Shown: positions 1 to 5,400 of the stretch, one piece after another
How positions within the stretch are numbered: the stretch's first letter is position 1
How the letters are laid out: each line of letters opens with the position of its first letter
Assembly: GCA_903931355.1 (NCBI GenBank)
Contig: CAIZCB010000145.1
Span: 1-5,400, forward strand
Direction: 5' to 3'
DNA from: an uncultured Pseudomonadota bacterium
Lineage (GTDB): Bacteria; Pseudomonadota; Gammaproteobacteria; Methylococcales; Methylomonadaceae
Length of the DNA: 5,400 nucleotides
The notes under the pieces: generated by a model
The model's input: the letters and a program-made list of their open reading frames with translations, nothing else
The model's database searches: none
Told to the model about the DNA's origin: nothing
Program-made: the position numbers and the translations under genes

Positions 1-56
1 AAGCGATGGTGGATGCCGTGCATGAATTAAGCCCGCAATATCACAGCGCTGGCTAA
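1..56 (+). CDS. 3' end of an unidentified upstream gene (partial)
   Basis: An open frame enters from the left edge and ends at TAA 54-56; the visible residues are AMVDAVHELSPQYHSAG. This is too short to assign a family. The stop shares its last A with the ATG of the next gene (TAATG), the usual sign of translational coupling inside an operon, which is the main reason for believing it is a real gene end. Product unknown. Confidence 0.5.
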   Translation, partial: AMVDAVHELSPQYHSAG

Positions 57-475
57 TGTGGATTCAAAACTCATTACAACTGACCGCTAAACCGCGCGGC
101 TTTCATTTAGTCAGCCGCGAGATTGTCAGCCAGTTACCGGAATTAAAACGCTTTAAAATTGGCTTGGCGCATATTTTCTTGCAGCACACATCAGCTTCGT
201 TAGCGCTGAACGAAAATGCTGACGCTGATGTTCGCGGTGATTTGGAACGCTATTTTTCTCGCGCAGTTGCCGAAAATGAACCCTATTATCGGCACACGCT
301 CGAAGGTTCGGATGATATGCCAGCTCATATCAAATCGGTTATTATCGGCAATTCGCTGACCATCCCGATTCGCCAAGGCCAATTAGCGTTAGGCACTTGG
401 CAAGGCATTTACCTGTGCGAACATCGCAATCATGCCGATTCACGCACCATTATCGTTACCCTTAACGGCGAATAG
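56..475 (+). CDS. yjbQ: YjbQ/UPF0047 family protein (secondary thiamine-phosphate synthase type)
   Basis: This is a complete 139-residue protein, the normal size for the YjbQ (UPF0047) family of small cytosolic beta-rich proteins. The family signatures appear in order: HTSASLALNEN at 44-54, EGSDDMPAHIK at 83-93 and GTWQGIYLCEHR at 113-124. The conserved histidines and acidic residues in these blocks form the presumed active site or metal site. E. coli YjbQ has weak thiamine-phosphate synthase activity and is often annotated as a secondary thiamine-phosphate synthase, but its physiological role is not settled. The start ATG overlaps the previous stop by one base, so translation is probably coupled. 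The DUF411 gene follows after 10 bases. Family assignment is firm; the biological function is not. Confidence 0.95.
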   Translation: MWIQNSLQLTAKPRGFHLVSREIVSQLPELKRFKIGLAHIFLQHTSASLALNENADADVRGDLERYFSRAVAENEPYYRHTLEGSDDMPAHIKSVIIGNSLTIPIRQGQLALGTWQGIYLCEHRNHADSRTIIVTLNGE

Positions 476-485
476 AGAGGAATTT

Positions 486-914
486 ATGCGTAATTTGATG
501 ATTTTATTGCTAAGCGGTTTAAGCTTAAACGCAATCGCGGCTGACACCGAAATGACGGTTTATCGCAGCCCAACTTGCGGCTGTTGTGGCAAATGGATAG
601 AACACGTTAAACAAAACGGTTTTAAAGTTAAAGACATCGTCAGTGATGACATGCAGGCGATTAAAGAAAAACACGGCTTGCCTGACAAATTAGCTTCTTG
701 CCATACAGCGATTGTCGATGGTTATGTGGTGGAAGGCCATGTACCGGCTGGCGATATTCAAAAAATGCTGGATAGTAAAAGCAAAGTAGCCGGAATTGCC
801 GCACCTGGAATGCCAATGGGTAGCCCAGGCATGGAAATGGGCGGTCAGGCTGATCCGTATAAAGTGATTTCGTTTGATAAAGAAGGCAAGTTTGAGGTTT
901 TTGCCAACCATTAA
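486..914 (+). CDS. DUF411 family exported metal-binding protein
   Basis: This is a 142-residue protein starting at the ATG at 486, preceded by a good Shine-Dalgarno sequence (GAGAGGA, 475-481). The frame is open further upstream, but a start there would overlap yjbQ and bury the signal peptide, so 486 is preferred. Residues 1-19 are a signal peptide (MRN, hydrophobic core LMILLLSGLSL, then AIAA), so the product is probably periplasmic. The mature part is a thioredoxin-like DUF411 domain: SPTCGCCGKW with Cys31, Cys33 and Cys34, then SCHTA (Cys72, His73), GYVVEGHVPA at 79-88, and the Met-rich PGMPMGSPGMEMG at 107-119. DUF411 proteins are often called CopG-like and are found with copper or other metal resistance genes. 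The cysteines and methionines suggest binding of soft metals such as Cu(I), which is inference. No metal-resistance partner is visible here. Probably co-transcribed with yjbQ. Confidence 0.9.
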   Translation: MRNLMILLLSGLSLNAIAADTEMTVYRSPTCGCCGKWIEHVKQNGFKVKDIVSDDMQAIKEKHGLPDKLASCHTAIVDGYVVEGHVPAGDIQKMLDSKSKVAGIAAPGMPMGSPGMEMGGQADPYKVISFDKEGKFEVFANH

Positions 915-960
915 GCTTTTGGGGTGGTTCTGCGATTAGCAAATCCCCCTAAAAGGCTTA
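912..960. repeat. Imperfect inverted repeat after the DUF411 gene
   Basis: TAAGC-TTTT-GGGG (912-924) pairs with CCCC-t-AAAA-g-GCTTA (946-960). This gives 13 base pairs with two single-base bulges around a loop of about 20 bases. The left arm includes the stop codon of the DUF411 gene. No T-run follows on either side, so it is not a standard Rho-independent terminator; it may act as a weak terminator or an mRNA-stabilising hairpin. Confidence 0.4.
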
Positions 961-961
961 A

Positions 962-970
962 TGTTATACT
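962..970 (+). promoter_or_regulatory. Extended -10 promoter element for the small ORF
   Basis: TGTTATACT is a match to the extended -10 consensus (TG, one base, then TATACT against TATAAT). No convincing -35 box lies 16-18 bases upstream, which is normal for extended -10 promoters. Transcription would begin near 976-978, only a few bases before the ATG at 981. Confidence 0.5.
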
Positions 971-980
971 CTAGTCACAC

Positions 981-1139
981 ATGAAAACTGAATTAGCAAC
1001 AAAAAATGATTTAGAACGAATAGAACTTCGTTTAGTTGGCCAGCTAAATACCGTGATGGGCGAATTAGCTTTAGTCAAATGGATGCTAGGCGTATTACTA
1101 GCCATTGCGATTGCTAACTTTGCAAAACAATTTTTCTAA
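981..1139 (+). CDS. Small coiled-coil, tail-anchored membrane protein (DUF1640-like C-terminal half)
   Basis: This is a 52-codon ORF from ATG 981 to TAA 1137-1139. Residues 1-30 are a charged, heptad-like helix (TELATKNDLERIELRL and onward), and residues about 33-48 are a hydrophobic helix (KWMLGVLLAIAIANFA), ending in KQFF. The arrangement 'ELATK-DL-E ... KW-(L/F)G-LLA' matches the C-terminal half of DUF1640/CCDC90-like proteins as I remember them. Those are usually about 90-110 residues, so this is a short form or remnant. An in-frame TAG at 972-974 prevents N-terminal extension. No Shine-Dalgarno sequence is visible; the -10 element lies so close that the mRNA could be leaderless. Function unknown. 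The family match is from memory and coding status is inferred from the helix-plus-membrane pattern. Confidence 0.6.
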   Translation: MKTELATKNDLERIELRLVGQLNTVMGELALVKWMLGVLLAIAIANFAKQFF

Positions 1140-1201
1140 TCGTTAAGCATTTTTGATGAGGTAGTTTCGAGATAACCAGCTACCATAAATTTAAAGCCAT
1201 T

Positions 1202-1226
1202 GGTGGATGCGCTACGCTTATCCACC
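1202..1226. repeat. REP-like palindromic hairpin
   Basis: GGTGGATGCG (1202-1211) and CGC-tt-ATCCACC (1215-1226) form a hairpin of 10 base pairs with a CTA loop and a TT bulge. Its flanks, TT on the left and CTACAA on the right, resemble the widespread 'gtagGGTGGATaagcg...cgcATCCACCaa' repeat that I recall as dispersed between genes in many gammaproteobacterial genomes. Only one copy is in this window, so its repeated nature cannot be shown here. It sits 32 bases before rfbB. Confidence 0.55.
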
Positions 1227-1230
1227 CTAC

Positions 1231-1249
1231 AATTTAATCTTTTTAAATT
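1231..1249. other. AT-only hairpin just upstream of rfbB
   Basis: AATTTAA (1231-1237) and TTAAATT (1243-1249) are exact inverted repeats around TCTTT. The stem lies 10 bases before the rfbB ATG, where the ribosome binding site would be. No Shine-Dalgarno sequence is visible there. A possible -10 (TACAAT, 1228-1233) overlaps the left arm but has no -35 at proper spacing. A regulatory role is only possible. Confidence 0.25.
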
Positions 1250-1258
1250 TTTAGAACT

Positions 1259-2326
1259 ATGACCATTTTAGTAACCGGCGGCGCTGGCTTTATCGGCAGT
1301 AATTTTGTTTTAGATTGGCTACAACAACACGACGAAGCGGTGGTTAATCTCGATAAACTCACCTACGCTGGCAATCTGCAAAACCTCGCCAGCCTCAAAG
1401 ATGATCCTCGTCATATTTTCGTCAAAGGCGATATTGCTGATTACGATTTACTAAGCAATCTACTGAAAACCCATCAAATTCGCGCAGTAGTCAATTTCGC
1501 TGCCGAATCCCATGTTGATCGTTCGATTCATGGCCCAGAGGATTTTATTCAAACCAATATTGTCGGCAGTTTTCGCTTATTAGAAGCCATTCGCCATTAT
1601 TGGAATGACTTGGATGCGGAGCCAAAATCAGCATTCCGTTTACTGCATGTTTCCACCGACGAAGTCTATGGCTCTTTAGACAAAACCGACCCACCCTTTG
1701 CCGAAGAAAATCAATATCAACCCAATAGCCCCTACTCGGCCAGCAAAGCCGCCAGTGATCATTTAGTTCGCGCTTATCATCACACCTACGGCTTGCCGGT
1801 TTTAACCACCAATTGCTCCAATAACTACGGGCCTTATCACTTTCCCGAAAAACTGATTCCGTTGTGCATTCAAAATGCATTGGCTGGCAAAGCGTTACCG
1901 ATTTACGGCGATGGCCAACAAATCCGTGATTGGTTGTATGTCAAAGACCATTGCAGCGCGATTCGTCGAGTGTTGGAATCTGGACAAGTCGGCGAGGTTT
2001 ATAACGTCGGCGGTTGGAATGAAAAACCTAATCTGGATGTGGTACATACTTTGTGCAGCATTCTTGACCAACTGCAACCGCGCACGGATGGTAAATCTTA
2101 CGCTGAGCAAATCATCTACGTCACCGACCGCCCAGGCCACGACCGCCGCTATGCGATTGATGCGCGTAAACTCGAACAACAATTAGGCTGGAAACCCACA
2201 GAAACCTTTGAAACGGGGATTCAAAAAACCGTGCAATGGTATTTGGATAACCAAGCTTGGGTCAGCAATGTCCTATCCGGTGATTATCAATCTTGGCTAG
2301 ACACCAACTACGCCGCTAGACACTAA
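1259..2326 (+). CDS. rfbB: dTDP-glucose 4,6-dehydratase
   Basis: RfbB/RmlB converts dTDP-D-glucose to dTDP-4-keto-6-deoxy-D-glucose, step two of dTDP-L-rhamnose synthesis, using tightly bound NAD+ in the cytosol. The 355-residue length is normal. It is an extended short-chain dehydrogenase: the NAD-binding motif TGGAGFIG is at 6-13, [10 protein letters not shown] at 81-90, the catalytic Thr-Asp-Glu triad in [10 protein letters not shown] (T133, D134, E135), the YxxxK pair Y159/K163 in YSASK, and [17 protein letters not shown] at 185-201. The substrate-binding blocks [18 protein letters not shown] (214-231) and [11 protein letters not shown] (291-301) follow. All key residues are present, so the enzyme should be active. 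The ATG has no clear Shine-Dalgarno sequence but fits the family N-terminus exactly. The stop overlaps rfbD by one base (TAATG), so the two genes are translationally coupled. Confidence 0.97.
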   Translation: MTILVTGGAGFIGSNFVLDWLQQHDEAVVNLDKLTYAGNLQNLASLKDDPRHIFVKGDIADYDLLSNLLKTHQIRAVVNFAAESHVDRSIHGPEDFIQTNIVGSFRLLEAIRHYWNDLDAEPKSAFRLLHVSTDEVYGSLDKTDPPFAEENQYQPNSPYSASKAASDHLVRAYHHTYGLPVLTTNCSNNYGPYHFPEKLIPLCIQNALAGKALPIYGDGQQIRDWLYVKDHCSAIRRVLESGQVGEVYNVGGWNEKPNLDVVHTLCSILDQLQPRTDGKSYAEQIIYVTDRPGHDRRYAIDARKLEQQLGWKPTETFETGIQKTVQWYLDNQAWVSNVLSGDYQSWLDTNYAARH

Positions 2327-3222
2327 TGAGAATTTTATTACTCGGCAAAAACGGCCAAGTTGGCTGGGAGTTGCAACGCAGTCTAGCGCCATTAGGTGAA
2401 TTAATCGCTTTGGATCGTCACAGCACAGATTACTGTGGCGATCTGAGTCAACCTGATGCAGTAGCTCAAACGGTTAAGACACTAAAGCCCACCGTGATCG
2501 TCAACGCCGCCGCTTACACCGCCGTCGATAAAGCCGAAACTGAAACCGAGTTAGCCTACACCATCAACGCCAAAGCCCCAGAAGCATTAGCTCAAGCCGC
2601 CAAACAAACCGGCGCTTGGTTAGTCCACTATTCAACCGACTACGTGTTTAATGGCTCTGGAAATCAAGCTTGGCAAGAAACCGATGCCGTTGCACCATTA
2701 AGTGTTTACGGCCAAAGCAAGCTGGCCGGTGAACAAGCGATTCAAGCGGCTGAAGGGTTACATTTAATTTTCCGTACCAGCTGGGTTTATGCCGCGCGTG
2801 GCAATAATTTTGCTAAAACCATGCTAAGACTGGCGAAAGAGCGCGATCAGTTATCAGTGATTAACGACCAAATCGGCGCACCGACTGGCGCAGAATTATT
2901 AGCCGATGTTACCGCTCATGCGATTAGAAGCGGATTACAAAAACCGGAATTATCGGGCTTGTATCATTTGGCGGCAGCCGGTGAAACTAGTTGGTATGAC
3001 TACGCTCGCTATGTCTTGGATTACGCAAGGCAAAGAGATATTGAGCTAAAAATAGCAGAAAATGCCATCTCAGCAATTCCAACCCGCGCCTATCCTACGC
3101 CAGCTCAAAGGCCGTTGAATTCGCGGTTGAATATCGAGAAATTGCAAAACCAATTTGATTTGAAGTTACCTGACTGGCAACTAGGCGTTGAGCGAATGTT
3201 AGCCGAAGTTTTATGCGTTTAA
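2326..3222 (+). CDS. rfbD: dTDP-4-dehydrorhamnose reductase
   Basis: RfbD/RmlD reduces dTDP-4-keto-L-rhamnose to dTDP-L-rhamnose with NAD(P)H, the last step of the pathway. The protein has 298 residues, the usual size. Visible features are the nucleotide-binding loop GKNGQVGWEL (7-16), NAAAYTAVDKAE (60-71), STDYVFNG (103-110), the catalytic Y128/K132 in YGQSK, FRTSWVYA (149-156) and the C-terminal RPLNSRL (262-268). All are typical and intact. The start ATG shares a base with the rfbB stop. In many gammaproteobacteria rfbA and rfbC follow (order rfbBDAC). Here neither does; about 150 bases on, the remains of an IS30 transposase begin. The window therefore encodes only two of the four rhamnose enzymes. 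No terminator is visible after the stop. Confidence 0.97.
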   Translation: MRILLLGKNGQVGWELQRSLAPLGELIALDRHSTDYCGDLSQPDAVAQTVKTLKPTVIVNAAAYTAVDKAETETELAYTINAKAPEALAQAAKQTGAWLVHYSTDYVFNGSGNQAWQETDAVAPLSVYGQSKLAGEQAIQAAEGLHLIFRTSWVYAARGNNFAKTMLRLAKERDQLSVINDQIGAPTGAELLADVTAHAIRSGLQKPELSGLYHLAAAGETSWYDYARYVLDYARQRDIELKIAENAISAIPTRAYPTPAQRPLNSRLNIEKLQNQFDLKLPDWQLGVERMLAEVLCV

Positions 3223-3378
3223 CTGATGAATAAATAAAGTTAACGCGATTCGTCTGCTATATGCGACGTTGATCATAAAATGTAGGTGACAGAAAAAATC
3301 TATGTCGTTATTACCGCACCCAAATGCTGATAAGTTATGCACATAGAAAGGATCACAAAACATTTTCAACAACTTCAA
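3223..3378. other. Gene-free stretch, possibly more decayed IS sequence
   Basis: No ORF here has convincing protein features. The minus-strand ORF of 82 codons covering 3211-3459 runs antisense through the IS30 remnant and is not believable. Fragments such as LYATLI (about 3259-3276), PQMLIS (about 3319-3336) and HIER (about 3341-3352) could be very worn pieces of the middle of an IS30 transposase, but I cannot anchor them securely. No promoter or terminator is obvious. Confidence 0.4.
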
Positions 3379-3821
3379 TCTGAAGGTCGCAGCACTAAGT
3401 AATACAAAACTACAGCATTCGAGCCATAGAGCGAACTTTGTTGAGCTGGTTAAGCTCACTCATCCACAACAGCCAATGTATTACAGACCTTTACCAATAA
3501 ATTCAACAATATTACTTAACCAATACGGCTCAGATTGACTTACAATCAAGGCCGAGAAATAGCTTTACATAAAACAACTTACCAAGAACACTAGCATTGC
3601 TATTGTGTATTTCTGGGAAATCCATAGCCCTTAGCAGCGAGACTCTAACGAAATCATAAATGGTTTGGAAGCTGATCTTTACGGGCTACATTAAGCAACA
3701 ATTGGATGCATTTGCGACGAAGTTAATGCTCGCCCAAAAAAGGACTTGGATACGCTCACTACCAACGGTTTATCGAGAAATACTTTTGAAAAGCTCTATA
3801 AACTCAAACATCATTCATTGA
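3379..3821 (+). pseudogene. IS30-family transposase remnant, multiply frameshifted
   Basis: Conserved IS30 blocks occur in order but in changing frames. SEGRSTK, stop, YKTTAF (3379-3420) matches WEGDLI-G...AVG. Next come IERT (3426-3437), FVELVKL (3437-3457) and ANVLQTFTNKFN (3472-3507), then, after a TAA, PIRLRLTYNQGREIALHK (3520-3573), equal to TYDQGREMA-HK. After a one-base slip in an A-run comes QLTKNTSIAIVYFWEIHSP (3575-3631), a TAG where the family has Trp (3632-3634), and QRDSNEIINGL (3635-3667), equal to QRGSNENTNGL. About seven codons (RQYLPKG-like) then seem deleted. YIKQQLDAFA (3687-3716), DEVNARPKK (3716-3742) and IRSLPTVYREILLKSS (3750-3797) follow, ending at TGA 3819-3821. Of the DDE triad, the first Asp is Arg, the second is Asn, and only the Glu (3650-3652) remains. 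The gene cannot make active transposase. Family assignment is strong; exact slip positions are approximate. Confidence 0.8.
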
Positions 3822-3850
3822 TAATTGATATGTTGCACTTCGATTTTGAA
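3379..3850 (+). mobile_element. Decayed partial IS30-family insertion sequence (3' half)
   Basis: The stretch carries the C-terminal half of an IS30-type transposase in pieces (see the pseudogene entry). It ends with TGTTGCACTTCGATTTTGAA (3831-3850), which resembles an IS30-family right terminal repeat as I recall it. No matching left repeat (TTCAAAATCG...GTGCAACA) is visible between rfbD and 3379, and the N-terminal DNA-binding part of the transposase is missing or unrecognisable. The element is therefore a truncated, long-inactive copy. Its left border is uncertain and may lie nearer 3250. Confidence 0.75.
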
Positions 3851-3884
3851 AGCATCCTGTATAACCTGCGAATTAATAACAAAT

Positions 3885-4985
3885 ATGTCTACCATTGTAA
3901 TCAGTTTTATTCTAAGCTTTTTGACTACCTTGCTAGTAGTTCGCTTCAATTATTTGCATGATCACCTCACAGCAGATCATGACCTAACAGGCATACAAAA
4001 ATTTCATGTTAGCCCAGTACCACGCATCGGAGGACTCAGCTTAATCATCGGTCTTTTAGGGGCATTAGCATTCCACTATACCCAGACCAATCAAGTCGGT
4101 TTATTTGGCTTATTATTGTTAACAAGTGCGTTACCAGCATTCCTAGCTGGATTTTCTGAAGATATAACTAAGCGAGTGGGGGTCAAAGTACGTCTAATAG
4201 CCACAGCAATATCCGCTGGTCTTGCTGGTTACTTATTAGGAGGCTGGTTACAAAACCTGCAAATCCTAGGACTTGATAATTTAATGCTCAATTATTTTTG
4301 GATATCAGTCGCTATTACATGTTTCGCAGTGGCTGGCGTTTCTAATTCTTTCAATATCATTGATGGTTATAACGGCCTATCGGGAATGGTTGCAATCATT
4401 ATCTTGACTGGGATTGCCTATGTAGCATTTCAGGTTAATGATTTCGAAATCATGATTGTAGTTTTTGCCATGATCGGTGCTATTTCAGGTTTTTTGATCT
4501 GGAATTATCCTAGAGGTTTAATTTTTCTTGGTGATGGCGGCGCATATTTAATTGGTTTCTGGATTGCCGAATGCTCGATTTTGTTGACAACCCGACACGT
4601 AGAAGTATCGAAATGGTTTCCCCTTTTACTCTGCTGTTACCCGATTTTTGAAACTCTTTTCACAATTTATCGGCGAATGGTACTACTAGGAACCCACCCT
4701 GGCATGCCAGATGCAGGACATTTACACAATTTAATTTATCACCGTGTCATACGCTGGGGAATAGGTTCGCAAGAACCAATGGATCTGATAATCCGCAATT
4801 CACTAACATCACCATACCTCTGGATATTGACATCAATTGCAGTAATACCTGCGGTTTTATTCTGGCGTCACACTTTTATATTACAGATTTTTTCGTTGTT
4901 TTTTGTAATCGTTTATATCGTAATCTACTTATCTATTATAAAATTCAAGGTGCCGGGTTGGATTACAGTGTCGATCAAAAGATAA
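3885..4985 (+). CDS. MraY/WecA-type undecaprenyl-phosphate glycosyl-1-phosphate transferase
   Basis: This enzyme family moves a sugar-1-phosphate (usually GlcNAc-, FucNAc- or QuiNAc-1-P) from a UDP-sugar to undecaprenyl phosphate at the inner face of the membrane, starting O-antigen or similar glycans. With ATG 3885 the protein has 366 residues, close to WecA. A longer form from TTG 3825 would add a Cys-rich, non-hydrophobic 20-residue leader overlapping the IS terminal repeat, so it is rejected. About ten to eleven hydrophobic helices are visible. Motifs: FHVSPVPRIGGLSL (40-53), the acidic pair in GFSEDITKR (E92, D93), NSFNIIDGYNGLSG (154-167), FLGDGGAY (214-221) and the PDAGHLHN histidine block (275-282). 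The SEDITKR form suggests the WbpL-like side of the family rather than MraY, but substrate cannot be told. The ribosome binding site is weak. The gene is more AT-rich than rfbBD and begins 34 bases after the IS30 end. Confidence 0.92.
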   Translation: MSTIVISFILSFLTTLLVVRFNYLHDHLTADHDLTGIQKFHVSPVPRIGGLSLIIGLLGALAFHYTQTNQVGLFGLLLLTSALPAFLAGFSEDITKRVGVKVRLIATAISAGLAGYLLGGWLQNLQILGLDNLMLNYFWISVAITCFAVAGVSNSFNIIDGYNGLSGMVAIIILTGIAYVAFQVNDFEIMIVVFAMIGAISGFLIWNYPRGLIFLGDGGAYLIGFWIAECSILLTTRHVEVSKWFPLLLCCYPIFETLFTIYRRMVLLGTHPGMPDAGHLHNLIYHRVIRWGIGSQEPMDLIIRNSLTSPYLWILTSIAVIPAVLFWRHTFILQIFSLFFVIVYIVIYLSIIKFKVPGWITVSIKR

Positions 4986-5157
4986 TTAAGACAAAAATAT
5001 TCTACGATCTATAAATTACAAAAAACACCTCCAATTTAGCATGTTGCTATAGTTATAAAATCTCTAAGACTAACAGATAAACACAAATCAATTAAATAAA
5101 AATGCATAAGAAAAAATATCAAACTTCATATAAGTACCTTTTTTAATTTGGCGAATA
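4986..5157. other. AT-rich intergenic spacer
   Basis: These 172 bases are very AT-rich, with many A- and T-runs. The only ORFs are trivial (for example 14 codons from 5102). No promoter with a proper -35/-10 pair and no T-tailed hairpin stands out; TAGCA-TGT-TGCTA (5037-5049) is a short hairpin without a T-run. Confidence 0.5.
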
Positions 5158-5400
5158 ATGAAAATATTGATTTTGGGTGCTAGTGGCATGCTCGGAAATG
5201 CCATGCTACGTGTCTTGAGTAAACAATCAGACTGGGATACTTTTGGCACCATTCGTAATTATGACGTGAAATGTTTTTTTTCATCATCCATTGTTGATCG
5301 TCTATTAGTATGTGATGATATTGGAAATATTGATAATTTAATGCGAATTTTTAATCAAATTAGACCTTCGGTTGTCATTAATTGCGTAGGTTTGATAAAA
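5158..5400 (+). CDS. RmlD-like sugar-nucleotide reductase, extended SDR family (5' part)
   Basis: ATG 5158 opens a frame of 81 codons that runs off the window. The N-terminus KILILGASGMLGNAML holds the NAD(P)-binding GxxGxxG (G7, G10, G13) of a Rossmann fold. RPSVVINCVGLIK (69-81) is the typical fourth strand of the RmlD-like group. The pattern 'GASGMLGNA ... VFGT-R ... VVINC-GLIK' fits a group of dTDP-4-dehydrorhamnose-reductase-like proteins found in O-antigen clusters, distinct from classical RfbD in this window (GKNGQVGWEL and NAAAYTAVDKAE). It probably reduces a keto-deoxy sugar nucleotide; the substrate is unknown. The catalytic YxxxK lies beyond the window. No strong Shine-Dalgarno sequence is seen. 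Composition is AT-rich like the preceding transferase gene. Confidence 0.85.
   Translation, partial: MKILILGASGMLGNAMLRVLSKQSDWDTFGTIRNYDVKCFFSSSIVDRLLVCDDIGNIDNLMRIFNQIRPSVVINCVGLIK

Noticed and set aside
661..942. Minus-strand ORFs opposite the DUF411 gene
   Set aside because: The plus-strand gene has a signal peptide and clear family motifs. The opposite frames are shadows with no domain.
912..960. Rho-independent terminator after the DUF411 gene
   Set aside because: The stem has two bulges and a large loop, and no T-run follows on either strand, so it is listed only as an inverted repeat.
1875..2186. ORFs on both strands inside rfbB
   Set aside because: They overlap the well-conserved C-terminal half of rfbB in other frames.
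3211..3459. Minus-strand 82-codon ORF
   Set aside because: It overlaps the 3' end of rfbD and lies antisense to the IS30 remnant, with no recognisable domain or ribosome binding site.
3825..3884. N-terminal extension of the transferase gene from TTG 3825
   Set aside because: The added 20 residues are Cys-rich, do not resemble the family N-terminus and are encoded partly by the IS30 terminal repeat. ATG 3885 starts directly with the first membrane helix.
3746..3961. Plus-strand 71-codon ORF
   Set aside because: It runs out of the IS30 transposase remnant in the wrong frame, across the terminal repeat and into the start of the transferase gene in another frame. It has no independent protein features.
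5037..5049. TAGCA-TGT-TGCTA hairpin in the AT-rich spacer
   Set aside because: Five base pairs without a T-run are expected by chance in such sequence.
1..5400. CRISPR array, tRNA or rRNA genes
   Set aside because: No regularly spaced direct repeats, cloverleaf with conserved TTCRA arm, or rRNA-like stretches were seen.

Overview
The window looks like a chromosomal segment of a gammaproteobacterium. The protein types and a REP-like hairpin are reminiscent of methanotroph-like (Methylococcales-type) genomes, but this placement is inferred from memory and not proven. All intact genes lie on the + strand.

Region 1 (1-914): the last 17 codons of an unidentified gene overlap the start of a YjbQ-family protein (TAATG junction). 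Ten bases after the YjbQ gene comes an exported DUF411-type cysteine-rich putative metal-binding protein. These three probably form one transcription unit.

Region 2 (915-1258): an imperfect inverted repeat is followed by a good extended -10 element and a 52-codon ORF for a small tail-anchored, coiled-coil/DUF1640-like protein, which may be leaderless. A REP-like hairpin then sits just ahead of rfbB.

Region 3 (1259-3222): rfbB and rfbD overlap by one base and encode two of the four dTDP-L-rhamnose enzymes. rfbA and rfbC do not follow in the window.

Region 4 (3223-3884): no intact gene. This stretch holds the decayed 3' half of an IS30-family insertion sequence, recognisable as conserved transposase blocks scattered over three frames with several stops. 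The reading ends at a TGA at 3819-3821, and a likely right terminal repeat lies at about 3831-3850.

Region 5 (3885-5400): the DNA is visibly more AT-rich. It carries a MraY/WecA-type polyprenyl-phosphate sugar-1-phosphate transferase, an AT-rich spacer, and the 5' end of an RmlD-like sugar-nucleotide reductase that runs off the window. Together with rfbBD this suggests the edge of an O-antigen or exopolysaccharide cluster: the rfb enzymes and the RmlD-like reductase make activated sugars, and the WecA-type enzyme starts the glycan on undecaprenyl phosphate. The change in composition across the dead IS suggests the cluster was rearranged or acquired. I found no clearly new biological system. 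The most useful new points are the dead IS30 copy, the unannotated small ORF, and the rfb operon cut short at the IS.
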